Positions 1 to 6,662 of a DNA stretch of 23,676 nt are shown piece by piece. A model generated the notes under the pieces. That model was not told the DNA's origin. It did not search any database and saw only the letters and a list, made by a program, of their open reading frames with translations. The DNA is taken from the NCBI GenBank assembly GCA_023433615.1, contig JAEZCJ010000059.1, forward strand, positions 1-23,676, written 5' to 3'. A program made the translations under genes and the position numbers. Position 1 is the first letter of the stretch, and each line of letters starts with the position of its first letter. The stretch is from Bacillota bacterium (lineage in GTDB: Bacteria > Bacillota > Bacilli > Paenibacillales > Paenibacillaceae).

Positions 1-26
1 TAGACCTAGAATAAAAAGTGGACACC
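1..26 (+). repeat. Left terminal inverted repeat of the IS3-family element
   Basis: Reads TAGACCT, then an A-rich stretch, then AAGTGGACACC. Its mate at 1262-1288 is GGTGTCCACTT to GAGGTCCA. The two arms differ by a 1-nt gap and several central mismatches. The outermost bases are TA rather than the usual TG, so the boundary could shift by a base or two upstream of the window. Confidence 0.8.
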
Positions 27-69
27 TCGTTAAGAGAATTCGATAATGAATCCATTAGGAGGTGTTCAC

Positions 70-387
70 ATGGGTGAACAACGGCAACGGTACAACGAAG
101 AATTTAAGAAGCAAGCGGTAAAGCTACTCCAAGAACAGACGAAGTCGGTGGAGGAGATCGCTCTGGAATTGGACATTCCAGCGAAGACGCTGCACTCCTG
201 GAAAGCAAAATATCGGGAGTTCAAAAACGAGCCAATCGTTAACAATGAACGGCTACGCGAGCTCGAGCAGTTGTTGAAAGAGAAGGATCGCGAAATTCAA
301 GAAAGAGATCGCAAGATCGCCGATGTCGAAGAGGAACTTGCGATTGTAAAAAAGGCAGTGCACATCTTCAGCAAACCAAAGAAGTAA
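70..387 (+). CDS. IS3-family transposase OrfA (helix-turn-helix)
   Basis: A 105-residue protein that binds the IS ends. It opens with a helix-turn-helix of the IS3 OrfA type (EEFKKQAVKLL, then SVEEIALELDIPAKTLHSWK, about residues 11-45), followed by a long charged heptad-rich helix (about 55-95) resembling the leucine zipper used for OrfA multimerisation. The ATG at 70 is chosen over the in-frame ATG at 46 because an AGGAGG lies 7 nt before it. The heptamer A-AAA-AAG at 348-354, read in the A_AAA_AAG phase near the 3' end, should give -1 frameshifting into OrfB. OrfA alone normally acts as a regulator of transposition in this family. Confidence 0.9.
   Translation: MGEQRQRYNEEFKKQAVKLLQEQTKSVEEIALELDIPAKTLHSWKAKYREFKNEPIVNNERLRELEQLLKEKDREIQERDRKIADVEEELAIVKKAVHIFSKPKK
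348..354 (+). other. Programmed -1 frameshift heptamer (A AAA AAG)
   Basis: The codons in the OrfA phase are GTA AAA AAG, which is the classic IS3-family slippery heptamer. A -1 slip makes the next codon start at 354, exactly the OrfB phase. That phase is open from 354 to the OrfB GTG at 426 (product begins GSAHLQQTKEVRF), so a continuous OrfAB fusion transposase is encoded. Confidence 0.85.
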
Positions 388-425
388 GGTTTCAATTCAT
401 TGAAGATCATCGCTCCGAGTTCAAT

Positions 426-1259
426 GTGGAGAAGATGTGCGAAGTAATGAACGTTTCTCGGAGCGGTTTTTACAAATGGAAAAACGCAGGTCCAAGTAAA
501 CGAGAACTCCGCAAGCGTGAACTGATGGAGCGAATAACCTTTCACTTCAACGATTCTGAGCAACGTTACGGAGCTCCCAAGATCACCTTCCTGTTAGGTA
601 AGGAAGGCTCTGATGTGACTGAGCGAACCGTTGGCTTGTATATGAATGAACTTGGCCTTCGTGCTTGTGTTTCTCGTACCTTCAAAGTTCAAACCACCGA
701 CTCCAACCATGACTCGCCGATTGCTCCAAACATTCTCAATCAACAATTTGATACACCAGAACCGAATAAAGTCTGGGTTGCCGACATTACCTACATCCCG
801 TGCAAGGAGGGGCGATTGTATCTCGCTAGTATTCTCGACCTTTGTACACGTGAGATCGTAGGTTGGCGACTTAGGGATCGTATGACGACTGATCTAGTCC
901 TCGGTGCCTTGCAAGATGCCTATGAAGCCAAGAAGCCCAAGAGGGGCCTGCTGCACCATTCCGATCGCGGCAGCCAGTATGCCTCGTCAGAATACAGCGA
1001 GCAACTAGAGCTATACAAAATGGTTCCCAGCATGAGTCGGAAAGGCAACTGCTACGACAATGCTTGTATAGAGTCGTTTCACAGTATCCTTAAAAAGGAA
1101 CTCATTTACCGCAAACGGTTCAGGACAAAGCAGCAGGCGCATGAGGAGATTTACAGATACATTGAATTTTTCTACAACCGCAAGCGGATCCACGGCTCAC
1201 TTGGATACCTAACGCCGGCCCGGTTCGCTACGAAGTTTGATAAGAGAAAAACGGCATAA
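426..1259 (+). CDS. IS3-family transposase OrfB (DDE integrase core)
   Basis: This is the catalytic part of the transposase, with an rve-type integrase fold. The N-terminal HTH_21-like part (CEVMNVSRSGFYKW) leads into the catalytic triad: Asp in VWVADITYIP, Asp in HHSDRGSQYAS, and Glu in CYDNACIESFHSILKKEL with the family K/R seven residues on. The C-terminus (FYNRKRIHGSLGYLTPA) is typical. The first in-phase start is GTG at 426 and has no ribosome site before it, so the functional protein is probably the OrfAB fusion made by frameshifting at 348-354, adding 24 residues read from 354. No internal stops or damage are seen. Confidence 0.93.
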   Translation: MEKMCEVMNVSRSGFYKWKNAGPSKRELRKRELMERITFHFNDSEQRYGAPKITFLLGKEGSDVTERTVGLYMNELGLRACVSRTFKVQTTDSNHDSPIAPNILNQQFDTPEPNKVWVADITYIPCKEGRLYLASILDLCTREIVGWRLRDRMTTDLVLGALQDAYEAKKPKRGLLHHSDRGSQYASSEYSEQLELYKMVPSMSRKGNCYDNACIESFHSILKKELIYRKRFRTKQQAHEEIYRYIEFFYNRKRIHGSLGYLTPARFATKFDKRKTA

Positions 1260-1261
1260 GT

Positions 1262-1288
1262 GGTGTCCACTTTCTTGACAGAGGTCCA
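1262..1288 (-). repeat. Right terminal inverted repeat of the IS3-family element
   Basis: This is the mate of positions 1-26 and ends in GAGGTCCA. It carries a perfect TTGACA hexamer at 1275-1280 on the plus strand, pointing out of the element. Confidence 0.82.
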
Positions 1289-1304
1289 GATATGCATCTA
1301 TTTT
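1275..1304 (+). promoter_or_regulatory. Possible hybrid promoter at the IS right junction
   Basis: TTGACA (1275-1280) lies inside the right inverted repeat. In the flanking DNA, TCTATT (1297-1302, 16-bp spacer) or TATTTT (1299-1304, 18-bp spacer) could serve as a -10, each matching 4 of 6 consensus bases. Outward -35 boxes at IS3-family ends are known to form hybrid promoters. This one would read toward the sugar transporter operon. Confidence 0.4.
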
Positions 1305-1413
1305 CTCCGGCAGGAGGCGTAGTTGAAAAATTAATGGTACGAATTGACGTTATTGGGATGCGTGGCGAAGCGGCAGGAGGTACGGAAGGTGTCGGATATT
1401 CACATCTGAAGAT

Positions 1414-1480
1414 AAATCGAACACCATCGCCATCCATACCTTCGGACAGGCCTCGCCGAGATGAAGAAATCGAACACCAT
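1414..1480 (+). repeat. 14-bp direct repeat, 53 bp apart, upstream of the sugar operon
   Basis: AAATCGAACACCAT occurs at 1414-1427 and again at 1467-1480. The 53-bp step is about five helical turns, so both copies face the same side of the DNA, just upstream of the cre box. A likely reader is the AraC-type response regulator encoded at 6663-8240, since AraC-family proteins bind direct repeats. The wider stretch 1289-1564 holds no credible gene. Confidence 0.5.
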
Positions 1481-1487
1481 TTCGCGA

Positions 1488-1504
1488 ATGCAAGCGGTTA
1501 CAAT
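1488..1504 (+). promoter_or_regulatory. CcpA-binding cre site
   Basis: The sequence ATGCAAGCGGTTACAAT matches the Bacillus cre consensus WTGNAARCGNWWWCAWW at every position. It lies 60 bp before the start codon of the sugar-binding protein and overlaps the candidate -35 of that gene, the usual arrangement for glucose repression by CcpA. Confidence 0.75.
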
Positions 1505-1526
1505 TCAATCGCGATCCCTTCATACT
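1498..1526 (+). promoter_or_regulatory. Weak candidate promoter of the sugar operon
   Basis: TTACAA (1498-1503), a 17-bp spacer and CATACT (1521-1526) form a poor sigma-A promoter (3/6 and 4/6 matches), as expected for one needing an activator. The cre site overlaps its -35. A ribosome site GAGGGGAG follows at 1548-1555. Confidence 0.3.
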
Positions 1527-1564
1527 GGGAGTGCAACGACAGATGAAGAGGGGAGCAGTCGACA

Positions 1565-2875
1565 ATGCATAAGAAAAGAAACGTTCTATTCGGGGTGTTG
1601 GCTTGGGTGCTGGTGCTCGCGCTCGCGGCTTGCAGCGGAGGCAGCGGGGGGAGCAGCAATACCGGCAGCGATAGCGGCAAGAACGATTCGGGGGCGAAGC
1701 CGGCGAAGCAAGTGACGCTGGAATATTGGCATACGTACAGCGATGCCGAGGAGAAGGTGCTGGTCGAGCGGATCAAGCCGGCCTTCGAGGATGCCTATCC
1801 GAACATCACGCTTAATCTGACGCGGATGCCGTACGAAGGATTGAAGCAGCAGGTGATCGCGGGCGTGGCAGGCGATGCGGCGCCGGACCTGATGCGCATG
1901 GACATTATCTGGGTGCCGGAGTTCGCGGCCCAAGGTGCGCTGGCGAAAGTTAGCGCATTCCCGGGCTTCGATGAGCTGCAGGCCACTTTATTCGAAGGAC
2001 CGTTAGCGACGAACTATTATGAGGGCGGCTACTACGGCGTGCCGGTCAACACGAATACGAAAGTCGCGATCTACAACACGGCAGCGCTGGCTGAGGCCGG
2101 CTTGTCTGGACCGCCGAAGACGCTGGACGAATTGGCCGCGGCCGCCGAGACGCTGAAGGGCAAGGGCAAGTACGGGATCGGGATATCCGGCATTAACGGC
2201 TGGGGGATGCTGCCGTGGTTCTGGAGCTTGGGCGGAGAGCTGACGAGCGCGGATTACACGACGGTAGACGGTTACTTGAACAGCGATGCCAGCGTGAAGG
2301 CGCTTGAGACGATCATCGATTGGAACAACAAGGGGCTCGTCCTGCCGGCTATGCTCGGCGGCGAGCCGGGTACATGGGACGGCGTCAAGAGCGGCGACTA
2401 TCTCATGATCGACGACGGTCCGTGGTTCTATAGCATTCTGAATGCCGAAGCGGAGACGAGCGGCTTCGATCCGATGAAGGACACGGTACGCGCCCTTCTG
2501 CCATCCGGCGACGGCGGCAGCCGTTCGGTCATCGGCGGCGAGGATCTGGTCATCTTCCAGAATTCCAAGCATCCGGACGAGGCATGGACGTTCGCGAGGT
2601 GGATGCTGAGCGAAGAGCCGCAGAAGATGATGGCGGAGCTCGGCCTCATCCCGACGAACAAGGCCGCAGCGGAAGCGATGAAAACGATGGACATTCCGTT
2701 CATCGGAGAATACGTCGAGCAGTTGGAAACGGCGCTGCCCCGCACGCCGATCCCGCAATGGGGCGAGCTGGAGGGCATCTTCAATCTCGCGCTCGAGAAG
2801 GCGATTCGCGGCGAGATGAAGCCGAAGGAAGCGCTGGACGATGCCGTGAAGCAGATCGAGGCCGTGCTCAAGTAA
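1565..2875 (+). CDS. ABC transporter sugar-binding lipoprotein
   Basis: An extracellular solute-binding protein (family 1, MalE-like) that would capture a sugar or oligosaccharide outside the membrane and deliver it to the two permeases that follow. The N-terminus MHKKRN, a hydrophobic stretch and LALAAC form a lipoprotein signal with lipid-bearing Cys23, then a Gly/Ser-rich tether. The mature part has the family pattern VTLEYWHTYSDAEEK and AAPDLMRMDI, followed by MIDDGPWFYSIL and EAWTFARWML. Length 436 residues is normal. The start is ATG at 1565, 9 nt after GAGGGGAG. The substrate cannot be read from sequence. A clear paralogue lies at 8246-9529. Confidence 0.92.
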   Translation: MHKKRNVLFGVLAWVLVLALAACSGGSGGSSNTGSDSGKNDSGAKPAKQVTLEYWHTYSDAEEKVLVERIKPAFEDAYPNITLNLTRMPYEGLKQQVIAGVAGDAAPDLMRMDIIWVPEFAAQGALAKVSAFPGFDELQATLFEGPLATNYYEGGYYGVPVNTNTKVAIYNTAALAEAGLSGPPKTLDELAAAAETLKGKGKYGIGISGINGWGMLPWFWSLGGELTSADYTTVDGYLNSDASVKALETIIDWNNKGLVLPAMLGGEPGTWDGVKSGDYLMIDDGPWFYSILNAEAETSGFDPMKDTVRALLPSGDGGSRSVIGGEDLVIFQNSKHPDEAWTFARWMLSEEPQKMMAELGLIPTNKAAAEAMKTMDIPFIGEYVEQLETALPRTPIPQWGELEGIFNLALEKAIRGEMKPKEALDDAVKQIEAVLK

Positions 2876-2971
2876 GGACGTCGGAAGGCAGAGGCTGTTC
2901 TCGCCGGGCGACAAGCCTGATGGCGGGGGCAGCTCTCTGCCGCTTCCGGATTCGAGAGGAGGCAGTCTACC

Positions 2972-3886
2972 GTGAACAAGAGCAAGCTGCGAATCGGACT
3001 TCGGCAATGGATCGCTGTGCTGCCTTATGTGGCACTCGGCATTCTGGGGACGGCGGTCTTCGTCATCTACCCGATGATCAAGAACATGATGGTCAGCTTC
3101 CAGGAGTACAGCATCATGCCGAACGCGAACAACGCATGGGTAGGCTTCGACAATTATGCCAAAGTATTCGATGACCCGAACGGACGGTTCTTCATTGCGC
3201 TCAAAAATACGTTCCTGAACGTTGCGGCTACCGTGCCGGTCAACTGGTTCCTCGCCATTCTGTTCGCCGTGCTGATCAATGCCAGATTCGTGCGTTACAA
3301 GATCGCGTTCCGGACGGTCTATTACTTGCCGATCGTCACGTCCTGGATCATTATCGCGCTCTTGTTCCGCTATCTGTTCGCCGACGGGGACGGCGGATTC
3401 GTCAACTATATCCTGCATAAGCAGCTCGGCATCCTGCCGGAAGCGATATCCTGGCGCAGCCATTATTGGTCGGCCATGGTGATGATCTGGCTGTTCCACA
3501 TCTGGAAGACGGTCGGCTGGGGTGTCGTGATCTACTTAGCCGCGCTGCAAGGCGTGCCGAGAGATCTCTACGAGGCTGCCGATATCGACGGAGCAGGCTT
3601 CGCGCAGAAGTTCTGGCGAATCACGATCCCGGTGCTCAGGCCGATTACGGTATTCGTGCTGATCAATCTGGTCAACGGCGCGTTCGGCTTCTTCCCGCAG
3701 GTATACTTCATTACGCAGGGCGGGCCGATGAATCAGACGCATGTCATTCCGAGCTTAATCTTCATCGAGGCATTCCAGAATCTCAAGTTCGGTCCGGCAG
3801 CGGCGATGGGCGTCATGATGGGCTTGCTGGTCTTCCTGCTCACGTACACCCAGATGACCAGGATCGGCAGACAACGCATGTTCTAA
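2972..3886 (+). CDS. Sugar ABC transporter permease, MalF/UgpA type
   Basis: An inner-membrane subunit of a carbohydrate importer, 304 residues with about six hydrophobic segments. The first is VLPYVALGILGTAVFVIYPMI near residue 16. The cytoplasmic coupling (EAA) loop is clear near residue 201: EAADIDGAGFAQKFWRITIP, the site that docks with the ATPase. It follows the binding protein by 96 nt and precedes the second permease by 12 nt, so it belongs to one operon. The GTG start at 2972 is supported by AGGAGG ten nt upstream. No ATP-binding subunit is encoded anywhere in the locus, so a shared MsmX-like ATPase elsewhere in the genome is inferred. Confidence 0.92.
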   Translation: MNKSKLRIGLRQWIAVLPYVALGILGTAVFVIYPMIKNMMVSFQEYSIMPNANNAWVGFDNYAKVFDDPNGRFFIALKNTFLNVAATVPVNWFLAILFAVLINARFVRYKIAFRTVYYLPIVTSWIIIALLFRYLFADGDGGFVNYILHKQLGILPEAISWRSHYWSAMVMIWLFHIWKTVGWGVVIYLAALQGVPRDLYEAADIDGAGFAQKFWRITIPVLRPITVFVLINLVNGAFGFFPQVYFITQGGPMNQTHVIPSLIFIEAFQNLKFGPAAAMGVMMGLLVFLLTYTQMTRIGRQRMF

Positions 3887-3898
3887 GGAGGGGCGCAT

Positions 3899-4732
3899 AT
3901 GTCAACACCGCTATCCGGCAGAGTGATCGTGTACACGTTGATCGTAACGGGCGCTCTTCTGTTCGTCTTTCCGTTCATCTATATGATTCTGACTACGTTC
4001 TTCCTCGGTACGAATACGCTGCCGAAGCCGGATGAAGTGTTCGCCGTCACGCCGACCTTGAAGAACTACGTTACGGTGTGGAACAAGAATCACTTTGTCA
4101 ATTACTTCATGAACAGCGTCATCGTAACGGCCGTCGCGATGGCGGGCTCGCTGCTCCTGGGCGCGATGACCGCTTATGGCTTCGCGCGGTTCGATTTTCC
4201 GGGCAAAGAGCTGATCTTCCGGCTGTTCCTGCTCTCGCTGTTCATCCCGGGGGTCATCAACATTATCCCGATCTTCATTATCGTGAAGGATCTGGGGCTC
4301 GTGAACACGTACAGCGGCCTCTGGCTGGTCTACATCGCCGGCGGGGTAGTAGGCAACGTCTTCTTCCTGCGGGGCTTCTTCGAGAGCATCCCCAAGGAGT
4401 TGGAGGAATCCGTCTTAATCGACGGCGGCGGCAGCTGGCGCATCTTCTGGAACATTTATCTGCCGCAGTCGCTGCCGGCAATGGGCACGCTTGCGATTTT
4501 TATTTTCCAAGGGACATGGGAGGAATATTTCCTCGCGCTGACCTTGATCAAGAGCGAAGCGCTCCGTACGCTGCCGATTGCCATCCTGATGTTCAACGAC
4601 AAATACGCGACGAATTACGGGCAGATTTTCGCCGCATCCATCATCGCGCTTCTCCCCGTCATCCTGCTCTACATGACCTTCCAGAAGAAGTTCGTCCAGT
4701 CCGGCTTCAACGAGGGCGGCGTCAAGGGCTGA
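3899..4732 (+). CDS. Sugar ABC transporter permease, MalG/UgpE type
   Basis: The second membrane subunit of the importer, 277 residues. It has a first transmembrane segment near 9-31 (VIVYTLIVTGALLFVFPFIY) and five more. The coupling loop begins near residue 169 as EESVLIDGGGSWRIFWNIYLP. It departs a little from the canonical EAA start but keeps the DGG and P positions. The C-terminus (LYMTFQKKFVQSGFNEGGVKG) is the standard MalG-type ending, where the KFVQSGFNEGGVKG motif is near-invariant. The start ATG follows AAGGAGGGG, which overlaps the stop of the previous gene, so the pair is tightly co-translated. Confidence 0.93.
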   Translation: MSTPLSGRVIVYTLIVTGALLFVFPFIYMILTTFFLGTNTLPKPDEVFAVTPTLKNYVTVWNKNHFVNYFMNSVIVTAVAMAGSLLLGAMTAYGFARFDFPGKELIFRLFLLSLFIPGVINIIPIFIIVKDLGLVNTYSGLWLVYIAGGVVGNVFFLRGFFESIPKELEESVLIDGGGSWRIFWNIYLPQSLPAMGTLAIFIFQGTWEEYFLALTLIKSEALRTLPIAILMFNDKYATNYGQIFAASIIALLPVILLYMTFQKKFVQSGFNEGGVKG

Positions 4733-4756
4733 CGCGCAAGCGAATAGGGAATGCAT

Positions 4757-4777
4757 AGACGCCGCTTGTCGGCGTCT
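4757..4777 (+). terminator. Short GC hairpin after the permease genes (weak terminator or attenuator)
   Basis: AGACGCC and GGCGTCT form a perfect 7-bp stem around a 7-nt loop, 24 nt after the permease stop. Only TGTATGTCGTT follows, not a real T-tract, so it may reduce rather than stop readthrough into the kinase gene, or stabilise the transporter mRNA. Confidence 0.4.
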
Positions 4778-4796
4778 TGTATGTCGTTATCGCCTC

Positions 4797-4824
4797 TTGC
4801 GGCATGGCGGCGATTCGATAGAAT
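4797..4824 (+). promoter_or_regulatory. Possible promoter for the two-component genes
   Basis: TTGCGG (4797-4802), a 16-bp spacer and TAGAAT (4819-4824) lie between the hairpin and the kinase start. The -10 matches 5/6 and the -35 only 3/6. It would give basal expression of the sensor independent of the transporter promoter. Confidence 0.3.
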
Positions 4825-4849
4825 AGACATCAAGAGGAGGGATGCAGCC

Positions 4850-6655
4850 GTGAGCAGGATATGGGATCGTCTTCGCCGCTTGTCGTTCGCGACAAGAATG
4901 GTTATCGCATTCGTCTTCGTCATTCTCGTACCGACCCTGTTCACGAGCTTCTCCTTCTACATCGTGTCAGGCGGCATCGTGAAGCAGAGCGTTCGCGACG
5001 CGTCGATACAGATCGCGAAGCAGGGAGCGGATTCGCTGTCCTTCATGCTCAACGCGGGCAGCGATACGTCGGACCTCATCTATAGCGACAGGCGCATCCA
5101 GAACGTCGTGTCCGCCGAACCGGTCAGCACGACCGACCTTGCCGAATGGCAGGATGACGAGGACTATATGAAGGGTTATTTGAACAACATCGTCTACTCG
5201 AGCTCGTTCGTCAACATCGCGTACGTGCTGAAGGACCGGCATACCGGATGGGGGAGCGGCTCTTTCTCGAAAATCAAGCTGGCCCGCTACGATCTCGAAG
5301 CGCAGCCTTGGGCGGCGGAGGCTCGCGCGAAGGAATACGGGCTCGTATGGGGCGGCATTCAAGCGGATCAACTGAGCAGCGGCGGCGACAATACGGAGAT
5401 GGTACTGCCCGTAGGCCGCGCAATGATCGATTATCGCACGATGAAGCCGATCGGTTACGTCCTCGTGAACTTGAACGGGCGCAAGGTGATCGACAAGATC
5501 AAAGAGATGAAGCTCGGAGAGACGGGAAGGTTCTTCGTCGTGAACGAGGAAGGCCGAATGATGGTCGACGCGGACCCGGAGCGGGTCGGCAGCCTCCTGT
5601 CGAACCGGGATCTGCTCGCGCATATCGTCGGCGACGACCGGGTCGAATTCGAGTTCGACAGCGGAGGCGTGCCCTACTACGGCGTCAAGCAGCTGCTCAG
5701 CAACGGGTGGCTGCTCGTCGGAACGGTCCCCGTGGGCGAGATCACAGACAGGCTAAGCGATCTGCAGCGCTATATTCTGCTCTCGTTCGGCATGTTCACG
5801 CTGCTGGGCATGCTAATCGGGCTCGTCATCGCGAATCGGGTCACGAAACCGATCAAACATTTGACGCGCCAGATGAAGCTGGTCCAGAAGGGCGATCTGA
5901 CCGTGCGGACGACCGTCAACTCCAGCGATGAATTCGGGCTGATGAGCCATCAGTTCAATCGCATGATCACGGACATCAACGGACTGATGGAACAAGTGGC
6001 GCTCGAGCAGCAGCAGAAGCAGGATGCGGAGCTGCGTGCCGTCATGCATCGCATCAATCCCCACTTCCTCTTCAATACGCTCGGCACGATCCGCTGGCTG
6101 ATCAAGTACGATCAATCCGATAAAGCCTATGAGGGCATAACGGCGCTCACCCGGCTATTGGAGGCGAACATGGGCCGCAAGGGCAACATGGTGACCTTGG
6201 CGGAGGAGATGGATATCATCGAGAAATATCTCGTCATCCTGGAAATGCGCTACAGCAGGCACTTCGAGCTGACGGTCAGCTTGGACAACGATACGGCGGC
6301 ATTCGTCATCCCGCGCATGCTCATTCAACCGCTGGTCGAGAACGCGATCTTCCACGGCATCGTGCCGAAGGGAACGGACGGGCGCATTCGGGTGAACGCG
6401 AGGCGGATGGAAGAAGACGTCATCATTACGGTCGAAGACGACGGCCAGGGCATGCAGCCCGACCATGCGTTGTACGGGGCATCGCTCGGGACGGCGGTCG
6501 ACAACGGACAGACAGGCATCGGGCTGCGCCACGTGCATGAGAGCATTGCGCTGCATTACGGCGGAGGCTCGAACGTATCGCTCATGCGCGGCGAATCAGG
6601 CGGAACCGTAGCGCGAATCGTTCTGAGGACGAAGATTCTGCAGCAGGGGAGATGA
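4850..6655 (+). CDS. Sensor histidine kinase, YesM/LytS type with HAMP
   Basis: A membrane sensor kinase of 601 residues. It has an N-terminal transmembrane helix (about 13-37), a large extracellular sensor region of the dCache type (about 40-305), a second transmembrane helix (about 312-331), HAMP (VTKPIKHLTRQMKLVQKGDL), and a His_kinase domain with the phospho-acceptor His405 in INPHFLFNTLGTIRW. The ATPase domain follows with N-box LIQPLVENAIFHG, then VEDDGQGM and GIGLRHVHES. I prefer GTG at 4850 (AGAGGAGGG 5 nt upstream) to the ATG at 4751, which has no ribosome site and lies inside the upstream hairpin region. It is followed 7 nt later by its response regulator. It probably senses the imported sugar or a sugar-loaded binding protein. 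Confidence 0.93.
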   Translation: MSRIWDRLRRLSFATRMVIAFVFVILVPTLFTSFSFYIVSGGIVKQSVRDASIQIAKQGADSLSFMLNAGSDTSDLIYSDRRIQNVVSAEPVSTTDLAEWQDDEDYMKGYLNNIVYSSSFVNIAYVLKDRHTGWGSGSFSKIKLARYDLEAQPWAAEARAKEYGLVWGGIQADQLSSGGDNTEMVLPVGRAMIDYRTMKPIGYVLVNLNGRKVIDKIKEMKLGETGRFFVVNEEGRMMVDADPERVGSLLSNRDLLAHIVGDDRVEFEFDSGGVPYYGVKQLLSNGWLLVGTVPVGEITDRLSDLQRYILLSFGMFTLLGMLIGLVIANRVTKPIKHLTRQMKLVQKGDLTVRTTVNSSDEFGLMSHQFNRMITDINGLMEQVALEQQQKQDAELRAVMHRINPHFLFNTLGTIRWLIKYDQSDKAYEGITALTRLLEANMGRKGNMVTLAEEMDIIEKYLVILEMRYSRHFELTVSLDNDTAAFVIPRMLIQPLVENAIFHGIVPKGTDGRIRVNARRMEEDVIITVEDDGQGMQPDHALYGASLGTAVDNGQTGIGLRHVHESIALHYGGGSNVSLMRGESGGTVARIVLRTKILQQGR

Positions 6656-6662
6656 GTACGCG

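Larger units (their letters stand above)
1..1288 (+). mobile_element. Complete IS3-family insertion sequence
   Basis: The element has imperfect terminal inverted repeats: positions 1-26 match the reverse complement of 1262-1288, sharing the blocks GGACACC and GACCT. Between them lie two overlapping-phase reading frames, OrfA and OrfB, linked by an A-AAA-AAG slippage heptamer. OrfB has the DDE transposase triad of the IS3 family. Everything looks intact, so the copy is probably active or recent. Base composition is visibly more AT-rich than the neighbouring genes. The window begins at the left end, so a target-site duplication cannot be examined. The exact IS3 subgroup is not assigned. Confidence 0.92.

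Noticed and set aside
1292..1546. Small plus-strand open frame between the IS and the sugar operon
   Set aside because: No ribosome site or recognisable motif, and it contains the direct repeats and cre box, so the region is regulatory.
2003..3499. Long open frame on the minus strand opposite the binding protein and permease (498 codons)
   Set aside because: Arg/Asp/His-rich product typical of antisense reading of GC-rich genes; no motif.
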